Shown: positions 1 through 5,177 of the stretch, piece after piece | How positions within the stretch are numbered: position 1 is the stretch's first letter | Layout: each line of letters opens with the position of its first letter | Source of the DNA: Acidimicrobiaceae bacterium | GTDB lineage: Bacteria; Actinomycetota; Acidimicrobiia; Acidimicrobiales; Bog-793 | Direction of reading: 5' to 3' | Assembly: GCA_025463965.1 (NCBI GenBank) | Contig: JAODBN010000047.1 | Coordinates: 1 to 10,537 of the forward strand | DNA: 10,537 nt | Position numbers and translations under genes: made by a program | Notes under the pieces: generated by a model | Database searches by the model: none | What the model saw: only the letters and a program-made list of their open reading frames with translations | Told to the model about the DNA's origin: nothing

Positions 1-593
1 CCGGGGTTCTTGGCGAGGTACTGCTGGTGATAGTCCTCGGCGTAGTAGAAGGGCCCACCGTCGGTGATCTCAGTGACCACCGACCCGTAACCCCCCGCCT
101 CGAGCGCCTTCGCGTACCGATCCCTCACGGCCTCGGCCTGCTCGCGTTGAGCCGCGGACTCGACATAGAGCGCCGAGCGGTACTGGCTGCCGATGTCGTT
201 GCCCTGGCGCATCAACTGGGTGGGGTCGTGGCCCTCGAAGAACGAGGCGACGAGCTCCTCGTAGCTCACCTGCTCCGGCCAGAAGACCACGAGCACCGCC
301 TCCGCGTGTCCGGTGCGCCCCGAGCACACCTCCTCGTAGGTCGGGTTCGGCGTGAAGCCCCCGGTGTAGCCGACGGCCGTCGTGTAGACGCCCTCGGTCT
401 GCCAGAAACGACGCTCGGCGCCCCAAAAGCAGCCTTCCGCGAACAGCGCACGCTCGGTGCCCTCGGGAAAGGGCGAGACGAGCTCGGTGCCGAGGACGAA
501 GTGCACGCGAGGCGCGCTGATCGGCTCCGCGCGCCCGGGAAGCGCCTGCTCCGGCCTGACGAGCTCGCTCGGTCGCCGAGAAAAGAGGGCCAT
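1..593 (-). CDS. msrA: Peptide-methionine (S)-S-oxide reductase MsrA, 3' end outside window
   Basis: MsrA reduces the S-epimer of methionine sulfoxide in proteins and free methionine, in the cytoplasm, with thioredoxin as the usual electron donor. The visible 197 codons read as a complete MsrA apart from the last residues. The catalytic motif GCFWG lies at residues 54-58 (nucleophile Cys55), followed by GYTGG, TPNPTYEEV, SGRTGHAEAV, FFEGHDPTQ and QGNDIGSQYRS. Near the edge FYYAEDYHQQYL matches the family C-terminal region. The roughly 50-residue N-terminal extension beginning MALFS resembles the long E. coli-type form rather than the short form, which supports the ATG at 593. The resolving cysteines expected in the C-terminal 10-20 residues lie beyond the left edge. 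No Shine-Dalgarno sequence precedes the start; a TACGCT box ends 6 bases before it, so the mRNA is probably leaderless. The gene is divergent from rpiB, with only 17 bases between the starts. Confidence 0.97.
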   Translation of the reverse strand, partial: MALFSRRPSELVRPEQALPGRAEPISAPRVHFVLGTELVSPFPEGTERALFAEGCFWGAERRFWQTEGVYTTAVGYTGGFTPNPTYEEVCSGRTGHAEAVLVVFWPEQVSYEELVASFFEGHDPTQLMRQGNDIGSQYRSALYVESAAQREQAEAVRDRYAKALEAGGYGSVVTEITDGGPFYYAEDYHQQYLAKNP

Positions 594-598
594 GTCGC

Positions 599-605
599 TA
601 GCGTA
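599..605. promoter_or_regulatory. Shared divergent -10 element for msrA and rpiB
   Basis: The 7-bp core TAGCGTA contains a TANNNT hexamer on each strand. TAGCGT (599-604, plus) is followed by 6 bases and the GTG of rpiB at 611. TACGCT (605-600, minus) is followed by 6 bases and the ATG of msrA at 593. This is the spacing expected when the transcript starts at the start codon. No Shine-Dalgarno sequence is present for either gene. No convincing -35 is visible; any -35 would lie inside the opposite coding region. Confidence 0.6.
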
Positions 606-610
606 CGGCC

Positions 611-1069
611 GTGCGCGTCACCGTCGGCTCCGACCATGCAGGGTTCGCCCTAAAAGGAGCCGTGGTCGAGCACCTGCGCTCGGAGGGCCACGAAGTCGAG
701 GATCTCGGCACCTTCTCGACCGAGCCGGTCGACTACCCCCCGATCTGCGCCGCGGTCGGGCGCGCCGTGGTGCGCGGAGGCGCCGAGGTCGGCGTGGTCA
801 TCGGCGGGAGCGGCCAAGGGGAGGCGATCGCCGCCAACAAGGTGCACGGGGTGCGCGCCGCGCTCTGTCACGACGAGTACACCGCCCGCCTCGCACGCCG
901 CCACAACGACGCCAACGTGCTCGCCTTCGGGGCTCGGATCCTGGCGGTGGAGCTGGCGCTGGACGTGCTCGACGTGTTCATGGCCACCGGCTTCGACGGC
1001 GGCCGGCACCAGGTCCGCATCGACGAGCTCCGACAGATCGAGCGCCAGGAGGCGTCCGAGCCCGCCTGA
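611..1069 (+). CDS. rpiB: Ribose-5-phosphate isomerase B (RpiB/LacAB family)
   Basis: The enzyme interconverts ribulose 5-phosphate and ribose 5-phosphate in the non-oxidative pentose phosphate pathway (cytoplasmic). The protein is 152 aa, normal for the family. GSDHAGF at residues 6-12 carries the Asp8/His9 pair, and GSGQGEAIAANK at 66-77 is the phosphate/anion loop. Glu71 stands where mycobacterial RpiB has its catalytic Glu, instead of the Cys of E. coli RpiB, so this is the actinobacterial type. ARRHNDANVLAFGARI follows as usual. The start is GTG at 611, because the family N-terminus begins directly with the first beta strand. There is no Shine-Dalgarno sequence, and TAGCGT lies 6 bases upstream, consistent with a leaderless mRNA. 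It converges on the DUF3151 gene, with a 15-base gap between the stops. Confidence 0.96.
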   Translation: MRVTVGSDHAGFALKGAVVEHLRSEGHEVEDLGTFSTEPVDYPPICAAVGRAVVRGGAEVGVVIGGSGQGEAIAANKVHGVRAALCHDEYTARLARRHNDANVLAFGARILAVELALDVLDVFMATGFDGGRHQVRIDELRQIERQEASEPA

Positions 1070-1084
1070 TCGTCGCTCGCCCGC

Positions 1085-1522
1085 TCAGGCGGGAGGAAGA
1101 CCCCGCCACTGCGGGTCGAGCTGGCGCAGGAACAGCGCGCAGCGCTCCGCCTCCTCGTCTTCGCCGATCGCTGCGGCCCCGGCGCGCAGTGCCTCGAGGG
1201 ATCGCAGGAAGCCCTGGTTCTCCGGGTGCTGCCAGCGCACGTATCCAGTCCCCCGCCACCCCGCTGCCCGAAGCTGGTCGAGGCCGCGGTGGTAACCGAC
1301 TCGGGCGCACGCGTAGGACTCGACCACGTCGCCCGCCGACTCGGCCAGACGGCCCCAGGCCTCGAGATAGGTCGGATGCTGTGCGACGACCGAGGCGATC
1401 GCCGAGCGGCGCTCGGGAGAAGCCGCGGCGAGCGCGGCGGCGAGCGCGGCGCTCCAGTCGTCGGGAACCGCCGGAAGGACGGTGTCGGTCGGACCTCGAG
1501 AGAGCGAAACGTCACCGGACAC
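1085..1522 (-). CDS. DUF3151 family protein of unknown function
   Basis: The 145-aa protein matches the actinobacterial DUF3151 family, whose function is unknown. The N-terminal stretch is followed by an Ala-rich helix, a central region with AQHPTYLEAWGRLAE, then ESYACARVGYHRGLDQLRAAGW, a WQHPENQGFLR segment, and the C-terminal signature CALFLRQLDPQW. It has no signal peptide or membrane segment, looks all-alpha and is probably cytoplasmic. The predicted start is GTG at 1522. TAACTT ends 6 bases before it and no Shine-Dalgarno sequence is present, so this is another leaderless candidate. It is divergent from the aldo/keto reductase gene, with 50 bases between the starts. No function can be inferred from the neighbours. 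Confidence 0.88.
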   Translation of the reverse strand: MSGDVSLSRGPTDTVLPAVPDDWSAALAAALAAASPERRSAIASVVAQHPTYLEAWGRLAESAGDVVESYACARVGYHRGLDQLRAAGWRGTGYVRWQHPENQGFLRSLEALRAGAAAIGEDEEAERCALFLRQLDPQWRGLPPA

Positions 1523-1528
1523 GGCGAC

Positions 1529-1534
1529 AAGTTA
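1529..1534 (-). promoter_or_regulatory. Predicted -10 box (TAACTT) of the DUF3151 gene, leaderless
   Basis: On the minus strand TAACTT is followed by exactly 6 bases (GTCGCC) and then the GTG start at 1522. There is no Shine-Dalgarno sequence. The spacing matches that of the other leaderless candidates in the window. No clear -35 is seen. Confidence 0.5.
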
Positions 1535-1560
1535 CCGCTGAGCGCCGGGCACGTCGGCGG

Positions 1561-1566
1561 TAGCCT
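1561..1566 (+). promoter_or_regulatory. Predicted -10 box (TAGCCT) of the aldo/keto reductase gene, leaderless
   Basis: TAGCCT is followed by 6 bases (CGCCAC) and the ATG at 1573. No Shine-Dalgarno sequence is present. The same hexamer occurs before ctaG. It forms a divergent pair with the DUF3151 -10 at 1529-1534, 26 bases away. Confidence 0.5.
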
Positions 1567-1572
1567 CGCCAC

Positions 1573-2460
1573 ATGATCGAGCTGGCACCCTTCGGCAGGA
1601 CCGGTCACGAGAGCAGCCGGGTGATCTTCGGCGCCGCCGGGCTCGGCGACGTCACCAAGGACGAGGCAGACGCCGTGCTGGAAGTCCTGTTGGCGCACGG
1701 CGTGAACCACCTCGACACCGCATCGAGCTACGGGGACGCCGAGCAGCGCATGGGTCCGTGGATGGAGCAGTACCGGGACCGGTTCTTCCTCGCCACGAAG
1801 ACGGACGCCCGCGACGGCTCCGGTGCCCGGGCGAGCCTGGAGCGCTCCCTCGAGCGTCTCCGTGTGGACAAGGTCGACAGCATCCAGCTGCACGACCTCG
1901 TCGAGGAGGACGAGTGGGAGCAGGCCTTCTCGCCGAACGGGGCGGTAGCGGCCCTCGCTCGGGCACGCGAGGAGGGCCTGTGCGACTTCATCGGCGTCAC
2001 CGGACACGGGCTCCGCATCTGCTCGATGCACTTGCGCAGCCTCGAGCGCTTCGACTTCGACTCGGTCCTGTTCCCGTACAACGCCGCGCTGCTGGCGAAC
2101 GACGCCTACCGCGCCGATGTCGAGCAGCTCATCGGCGTCTGCCTCGAGCGCAACGTCGCCATCCAGACCATCAAGGCGATTGCCCGGCGCCGCTACCAGG
2201 GCGAGCCTGCTCCCGGTGAGCGTCGCCTGGCTTGGTACGAGCCGCTCACCGATCCCGAGGCGATCGAACGGGCCGTCGCCTTCGTGCTCCAGCGTCCGGA
2301 GCTGTTCTTGATCAGCTCCTCGGACTGGCGCGAGCTGCCCATGCTCTTGGAGGCCGCCGAGAAGCCTCGCCGCTCGGTCTCCGAGCAAGAGGTGCTCGCC
2401 GATCGCGAGCGCTTCGGCACCGAACCGCTCTTCGACGGGGCCGCGCTCGAGCGGATCTGA
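1573..2460 (+). CDS. Aldo/keto reductase family oxidoreductase
   Basis: This is a 295-aa NAD(P)H-dependent TIM-barrel oxidoreductase of the aldo/keto reductase superfamily, probably cytoplasmic. It starts with the short-form AKR pattern LAPFGRTG at residues 4-11. The catalytic tetrad is visible as Asp48 and Tyr53 (LDTASSYGDAE), Lys76 (ATKT) and His107 (QLHDL). GVTGHG and the later AFVLQRPELFLISSS region fit the C-terminal half, with the cofactor-binding loop around the ISSSD segment. It resembles the AKRs annotated as general aldo/keto reductases in actinobacteria; the substrate cannot be deduced. The ATG at 1573 is supported by the family N-terminus and by TAGCCT 6 bases upstream. The stop converges on that of udgX across 37 bases, where no strong terminator was found. 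Confidence 0.93.
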   Translation: MIELAPFGRTGHESSRVIFGAAGLGDVTKDEADAVLEVLLAHGVNHLDTASSYGDAEQRMGPWMEQYRDRFFLATKTDARDGSGARASLERSLERLRVDKVDSIQLHDLVEEDEWEQAFSPNGAVAALARAREEGLCDFIGVTGHGLRICSMHLRSLERFDFDSVLFPYNAALLANDAYRADVEQLIGVCLERNVAIQTIKAIARRRYQGEPAPGERRLAWYEPLTDPEAIERAVAFVLQRPELFLISSSDWRELPMLLEAAEKPRRSVSEQEVLADRERFGTEPLFDGAALERI

Positions 2461-2497
2461 AGCCTCCGACTTCTGGGCCACTGATACGCAAGCACGG

Positions 2498-3163
2498 TCA
2501 AGCGCCGAGCCGGGTCGCCACGGCAGCGAGGTCCGCCACGAAGCGCTCCATCTGCTCGTGTCGGTCTTGGCCAGCTCGCAGGATCGACGAAGGGTGCACC
2601 GTCGCCGCAAGGAGTGGTCTGCCCGGCAGGAGCGGCCCGTCTGGCGGCTCGTGAACCTTGCCCCGCTCCGTGGAGACCAGGAACGACGGTCCGAACAGCG
2701 CCTTGGCGGCGACCGCTCCGAGGCAGAGCACGATCCTCGGGCGCACGGCGGCGATCTCGGCATGCAGCCACGGCCTGCACGCAGCCACCTCGCGAGCCGA
2801 TGGTGTCTTGTGCAGTCGCCGGCTGCCTTGGGGCACCCACTTGAAGTGCTTGACCGCGTTGGTCACGTAGACCTGCCGGCGGTCGATGCCGGCGCGCTCC
2901 ATGGCTTGGTCCAGGACGTGCCCCGCCGGTCCGACGAACGGCTCTCCTTGGCGGTCCTCTTGGTCCCCGGGCTGCTCGCCGACCATGAGCAGGCTCGCCC
3001 CCGGCGGTCCTTCGCCGAAGACCGTCTGTGTGGCCGGCCGGTAGAGGTCGCAGCCGTGGCACTGCGCAGCCGCCCGGCGCAGCTCGTCGAGATCGTCCAC
3101 GGCCTCGGGGAGATACGCCTGTGCTCCGACCGGCCTCTCTGTCTGCCGCCCAGCTGTCGCCAT
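2498..3163 (-). CDS. udgX: UdgX-type uracil-DNA glycosylase (uracil-DNA covalent-binding family)
   Basis: The 221-aa protein belongs to the UDG superfamily, closest to family 4 and UdgX. UdgX proteins recognise uracil in DNA and form a covalent bond with the product through a histidine. Motif A reads GEQPGDQED at residues 62-70, the UdgX signature. The UdgX-specific loop is present as SRRLHKT, with His118 corresponding to the covalent His of the mycobacterial enzyme. Motif B is HPSSILR, beginning at His190. Cys35, Cys38, Cys129 and Cys147 are placed to hold a [4Fe-4S] cluster. The usual RRIH loop is RRLH here, a conservative change. The start at 3163 is chosen because a strong GAGGAGG lies just upstream; an in-frame ATG at 3208 would add 15 residues without family support. 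Downstream it converges on the reductase gene. Upstream it is flanked by the IS607 remnant. Confidence 0.94.
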   Translation of the reverse strand: MATAGRQTERPVGAQAYLPEAVDDLDELRRAAAQCHGCDLYRPATQTVFGEGPPGASLLMVGEQPGDQEDRQGEPFVGPAGHVLDQAMERAGIDRRQVYVTNAVKHFKWVPQGSRRLHKTPSAREVAACRPWLHAEIAAVRPRIVLCLGAVAAKALFGPSFLVSTERGKVHEPPDGPLLPGRPLLAATVHPSSILRAGQDRHEQMERFVADLAAVATRLGA

Positions 3164-3166
3164 GAC

Positions 3167-3173
3167 CCTCCTC
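3167..3173 (-). promoter_or_regulatory. Strong Shine-Dalgarno sequence of udgX
   Basis: GAGGAGG on the minus strand lies 3 bases before the ATG at 3163. The spacing is short, but the match to the anti-SD is excellent. It decides the start over the upstream in-frame ATG at 3208. It also contrasts with the leaderless starts elsewhere and implies that udgX has a 5' leader, probably reaching back towards the IS607 remnant. Confidence 0.75.
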
Positions 3174-3267
3174 TGCCCGGCCGAGCCGCAGCTCACCTCG
3201 AGGGCCATGTTGGGTGCCGAGCGAGCCGGGGTCGCGAACCGCTCCCGATCCTCGATGTGAATGTCAC

Positions 3268-3292
3268 CGAACATACGTACGCTTATGCGCAT
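3268..3292. repeat. Palindromic left-end region of the IS607 remnant
   Basis: This stretch contains the perfect palindromes CGTACG (3276-3281) and ATGCGCAT (3285-3292), within a locally AT-richer segment that ends on the tnpA start codon. In an IS607-type element this is where TnpA would bind the left end and where the tnpA promoter would lie. The assignment follows from position next to the tnpA start and was not checked against other copies. Confidence 0.45.
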
Positions 3293-3539
3293 GAAGCTCG
3301 TCGAATGGGCCCGTTCGTATGGCGTCCACTCGAACACCTCGAATCGCAGCACTCACCTCGCCGCCTACGGGCGACGAGCACTCGACGTCGCCGGGAGCGG
3401 CCCCGAGACGCGAAACGCGCATGGAGGAGGGCACCCCCGGCCTCGGCCGAAGCCTGCGGTGAAGCGCGAAGCGGCGCCGTTTCGGCGGACAAGACCGTCA
3501 CCGTCGCGTCGCAAGGCGCGGCTGCCTGAGCCGTGGTGA
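3291..3539 (+). pseudogene. Fused tnpA'-'tnpB remnant, IS607 family (82 codons)
   Basis: The open frame begins MKLVEWARSYGVH, which matches the N-terminus of IS607-family TnpA, where a MerR-like helix-turn-helix starts MKLxEWAxxxGVHxxTAYRWF. Agreement is lost after residue 16. From about residue 31 the frame reads LAAYGRRALDVAGSGPETRN followed by AHGG and, further on, PAVKREA. This is the typical extreme C-terminus of actinobacterial IS607 TnpB (pattern N-L-x-x-Y-G ... VAGSGxETxNARGG ... VKREA). The middle of TnpA with the catalytic serine domain, and nearly all of TnpB including the RuvC residues, are gone. The fusion therefore cannot encode a recombinase or a nuclease. The junction is near 3336-3350, and a one-base loss there is possible. 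A short protein might still be made but has no predictable activity. Confidence 0.8.
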
Positions 3540-3541
3540 CG
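3496..3541 (+). ncRNA. Nested stem-loop in the tnpB 3' end: candidate omegaRNA (reRNA) scaffold
   Basis: The arms CGTCACC (3496-3502) and GGTGACG (3535-3541) can pair. Between them is a hairpin CGGCT-GCCTG-AGCCG (3519-3533) that covers the tnpB stop region. In IS605/IS607 elements the guide RNA of TnpB is transcribed from the 3' part of tnpB to the right end of the element, with the guide taken from flanking DNA. This structure sits exactly there. The omegaRNA would extend further on both sides, perhaps from about 3400 to beyond 3576. Expression and a partner TnpB are not shown by this sequence. Confidence 0.45.
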
Positions 3542-3542
3542 T

Positions 3543-3570
3543 TTGGTTGGGGTTCTGGTAACGGTAGGTC
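3543..3570 (+). promoter_or_regulatory. Possible promoter at the right end of the IS607 remnant, facing the DUF72 gene
   Basis: TTGGTT (3543-3548) is separated by 16 bases from TAGGTC (3565-3570). Six bases further on is the GTG of a 10-codon ORF at 3577. The -10 lacks the final T seen in the other boxes of the window, so the match is weak. If real, the mobile-element tail provides the promoter for the downstream gene. Confidence 0.3.
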
Positions 3571-3576
3571 TGCGGC

Positions 3577-3609
3577 GTGAGCGGACCGGGCACAGGTGGT
3601 CGGGCGTGA
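3577..3609 (+). CDS. Possible 10-codon leader ORF overlapping the DUF72 start
   Basis: GTG at 3577 opens MSGPGTGGRA, and its TGA (3607-3609) overlaps the GTG start of the DUF72 gene in a GTGA configuration. It could be translated from a leaderless transcript and couple translation into the gene. At 10 codons it cannot be supported by coding statistics, and a chance ORF is quite possible. The same length and the same type of overlap are seen before galE. Confidence 0.25.
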   Translation: MSGPGTGGRA

Positions 3610-4391
3610 CGGTGCACGTGGGCACCTCGGGCTGGCAGTACGACGACTGGCGACCGGCCTTCTACCCGGAACGGCTGCCGAAGGCCCGTTGGCTCGCCCA
3701 CTACGCCGAGAGTTTCGCCACCGTGGAGGTGAACAACGCCTTCTACCGGTTACCAGAGGCGAGCACCTTCACCGCCTGGAAGGAGGCGACGCCGGACGAC
3801 TTCGTGATCGGGGTGAAGGCGAGCCGCTACCTGACCCACGTGAAGCGGCTTCGCGAGCCCGAGGAACCGGTGGGAAGGTTGATGGAGCGGTGTCAGCACC
3901 TCGGCGAAAAGCTCGGGCCGATCCTCCTGCAGCTGCCACCCACGTTTCGCAAGGATCTCGGAGCACTGCGGGCGACGCTCGAGGCCTTCCCGCCGAAGAC
4001 CATGGTGGCCGTGGAGCCGCGCCACGACTCGTGGTTCGTGGACGAGACGGCCGAGCTGCTTGCCGCGTGCGGGGCCGCGTACTGCCTGAGCGACGCACCA
4101 GGGCGGCGGCCGCCGCGCTGGCGGACGGCGGGCTTCGGATACCTGCGCATGCATGCGGGAACGGCGGCTCCCTCTCCCTGCTACGGGCGCCAGGCGCTCC
4201 GTTCCTGGGCAGAGTGGCTCGCAGGCACCTACAGCGCGAGCGAGGACGTCTTCGTCTACTTCAACAACGACGCCAACGCGTGCGCCCCTCGCGACGCCGC
4301 CCGCTTCGCCGGGGTGCTCGAGCGCGTCGGGCTCCCGGCCACCCGGGTGCCCCCCGTCCGCTCCTTGCACCTCGCCGAAGCCCCCCGCTGA
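3606..4391 (+). CDS. DUF72 family protein (YecE-like TIM barrel)
   Basis: The 261-aa protein is a clear DUF72/YecE family member. This is a widespread TIM-barrel family whose biochemical function is not established. It begins with HVGTSGWQYDDW, the family N-terminal signature (first strand and loop), then FYPERLP, and EVNNAFYRLP with the conserved N-x-x-F-Y-R. FVIGVKASRYLTHVKRL, LGPILLQLPPTF, VAVEPRHDSWF and the C-terminal VYFNNDANACAPRDA complete the usual order. No signal peptide or membrane segment is seen. GTG at 3606 is chosen because the family starts immediately before GTSGW, and AGGTGG lies 6 bases upstream. The upstream in-frame TTG at 3543 would add 21 residues that read through the IS607 tail and is unlikely. 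It faces the minus-strand DinB-like gene. Confidence 0.92.
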   Translation: MTVHVGTSGWQYDDWRPAFYPERLPKARWLAHYAESFATVEVNNAFYRLPEASTFTAWKEATPDDFVIGVKASRYLTHVKRLREPEEPVGRLMERCQHLGEKLGPILLQLPPTFRKDLGALRATLEAFPPKTMVAVEPRHDSWFVDETAELLAACGAAYCLSDAPGRRPPRWRTAGFGYLRMHAGTAAPSPCYGRQALRSWAEWLAGTYSASEDVFVYFNNDANACAPRDAARFAGVLERVGLPATRVPPVRSLHLAEAPR

Positions 4392-4415
4392 TCCCCCAGC
4401 GCAGCCAAACCTCGT

Positions 4416-4429
4416 CGACTCCCAAGTCG
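4416..4429. terminator. Weak hairpin between the convergent DUF72 and DinB-like genes
   Basis: CGACT-CCCA-AGTCG forms a perfect 5-bp stem with a 4-base loop in the 64-base gap between two convergent stops. There is no T tract on either side, so it is at best a weak or Rho-assisted bidirectional terminator. Confidence 0.3.
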
Positions 4430-4455
4430 TGGCCGACGCCGGCGCCTTGAGTCCC

Positions 4456-5136
4456 TCAGGCGATGGCGCTTTTGTCCTGCATCTCCCAGGCGTGGTCCAC
4501 CCGGTGCCAGGCGATACGGCGCGCCGCGTAGCGCGGCGGCCAACCCGCCGTGCCGGGGTCCCACTCGATCTCGGCTGCGCGCCGCAGCAAGGCGGCGATC
4601 TCCAACCGTGCCGCCAAGCGCGACTCTCGGTCGCCCGGTGCGAAGGGCGGCGGCCGCAGCCCGATCTTGCGGGCGTACGCACGCTCGGCACCCTCGACAT
4701 GGTCGACCATCGCGTCGCGGTCACGGCCACCGCCTCGCGGTCCCTTGCGCAGCTCCGCCGGGGTGCGCTCCACGGTGGCGTCGAAAAAGGCCCACGAGGC
4801 CTCCACGCAGGCCGCGAGATGGCTCGCCTCCTCAGGGGTGCACGGGAGGCCGTCGTGGGCAGCGATGGCGCCGGGGGCCCCCATGTCGGTGGTGGCCGAA
4901 CCTTCGAGGCGCTCGGTCACCTCGAGCGCCGTGGCAGCCCCGGGCGGCAGCGCCAGGCCGGCCGCCACGAGGATCTCGAAATACCGGTTCGCCGAGCCGG
5001 CGAGGGCCTCCACGGCCGCGTCCTCGTCGCGCCCGCTCCGGCTCCACCCGGGCCAGTCCAGCGCGCTGGCGAAGGCTCGGCGGGGACCGGTCTCGATGGC
5101 GACGGCGACGACCGATTCGGCGGCGGGCTCGACCAC
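4456..5136 (-). CDS. Actinobacterial DinB-like protein of unknown function
   Basis: The 226-aa protein has an N-terminal domain (about residues 1-85) containing RRAFASALDWPGWSRSGRDE, a pattern found in many actinobacterial hypothetical proteins. The C-terminal part is DinB-like and helical. The histidines in MVDHVEGAERAYARKIG and in RRIAWHRVDHAWEMQD are placed as in the metal-binding site of DinB/YfiT-like four-helix bundles. The real activity is unknown; thiol transferase or hydrolase roles exist in the superfamily but cannot be chosen here. GTG at 5136 is preferred because homologous sequence starts there. A longer frame upstream reads through galK in another frame and is a shadow. The gene follows galK by 41 bases on the same strand, so it is the third gene of the gal cluster or has its own promoter; GACACT lies 7 bases before the GTG. 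Confidence 0.75.
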   Translation of the reverse strand: MVEPAAESVVAVAIETGPRRAFASALDWPGWSRSGRDEDAAVEALAGSANRYFEILVAAGLALPPGAATALEVTERLEGSATTDMGAPGAIAAHDGLPCTPEEASHLAACVEASWAFFDATVERTPAELRKGPRGGGRDRDAMVDHVEGAERAYARKIGLRPPPFAPGDRESRLAARLEIAALLRRAAEIEWDPGTAGWPPRYAARRIAWHRVDHAWEMQDKSAIA

Positions 5137-5154
5137 GAGCGAGAGTGTCCCACA

Positions 5155-5171
5155 GGGGGCGTTCCGCCCCC
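5155..5171 (-). terminator. GC-only hairpin between galK and the DinB-like gene
   Basis: GGGGGCG-TTC-CGCCCCC is a perfect 7-bp inverted repeat with a 3-base loop, 6 bases past the galK stop and 18 bases before the next GTG. There is no T tract, so it may be a partial terminator, a 3' end stabiliser for galEK mRNA, or a structure that separates expression of the third gene. Confidence 0.45.
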
Positions 5172-5177
5172 GGTACC

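Larger units (their letters stand above)
3260..3576 (+). mobile_element. IS607-family element remnant (internal deletion derivative; edges approximate)
   Basis: About 0.3 kb between udgX and the DUF72 gene retains both extremities of an IS607-type element, with the interior lost. The left part has an AT-richer palindromic stretch and the first codons of the serine-recombinase tnpA. The right part has the last codons of tnpB and a structured tail. IS607 elements normally carry tnpA followed by tnpB and lack terminal inverted repeats, so the exact ends cannot be read from one copy; the limits given are estimates. Size and layout are those of a non-autonomous (MITE-like) derivative rather than random decay, because the remaining coding pieces form one open frame. 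Confidence 0.75.

Noticed and set aside
457..1563. A 368-codon plus-strand open frame spanning msrA, rpiB and DUF3151
   Set aside because: Its product is an Arg/Pro-rich low-complexity sequence typical of an out-of-frame reading in GC-rich DNA, and it overlaps three recognised genes.
2461..2497. Possible terminator in the gap between the convergent reductase and udgX genes
   Set aside because: No inverted repeat longer than a few bases and no T tract were found in these 37 bases.
868..2763. A 631-codon minus-strand open frame across the aldo/keto reductase and neighbours
   Set aside because: It is antisense to the recognised reductase, rpiB and DUF3151 reading frames and shows no domain; it is a GC-rich shadow.
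3268..3281. CGAACATACGTACG, one mismatch from the actinobacterial SOS (LexA) box CGAAC-N4-GTTCG, upstream of the DNA-repair gene udgX
   Set aside because: It sits in the palindromic left end of the IS607 remnant next to the tnpA start, which explains the sequence, and the mismatch falls in a core position. Regulation by LexA cannot be excluded but is not supported.
3291..3539. The 82-codon frame as a functional small DNA-binding protein
   Set aside because: Only about half of a helix-turn-helix remains and the rest is the unstructured TnpB C-terminal tail, so a pseudogene is the simpler reading.
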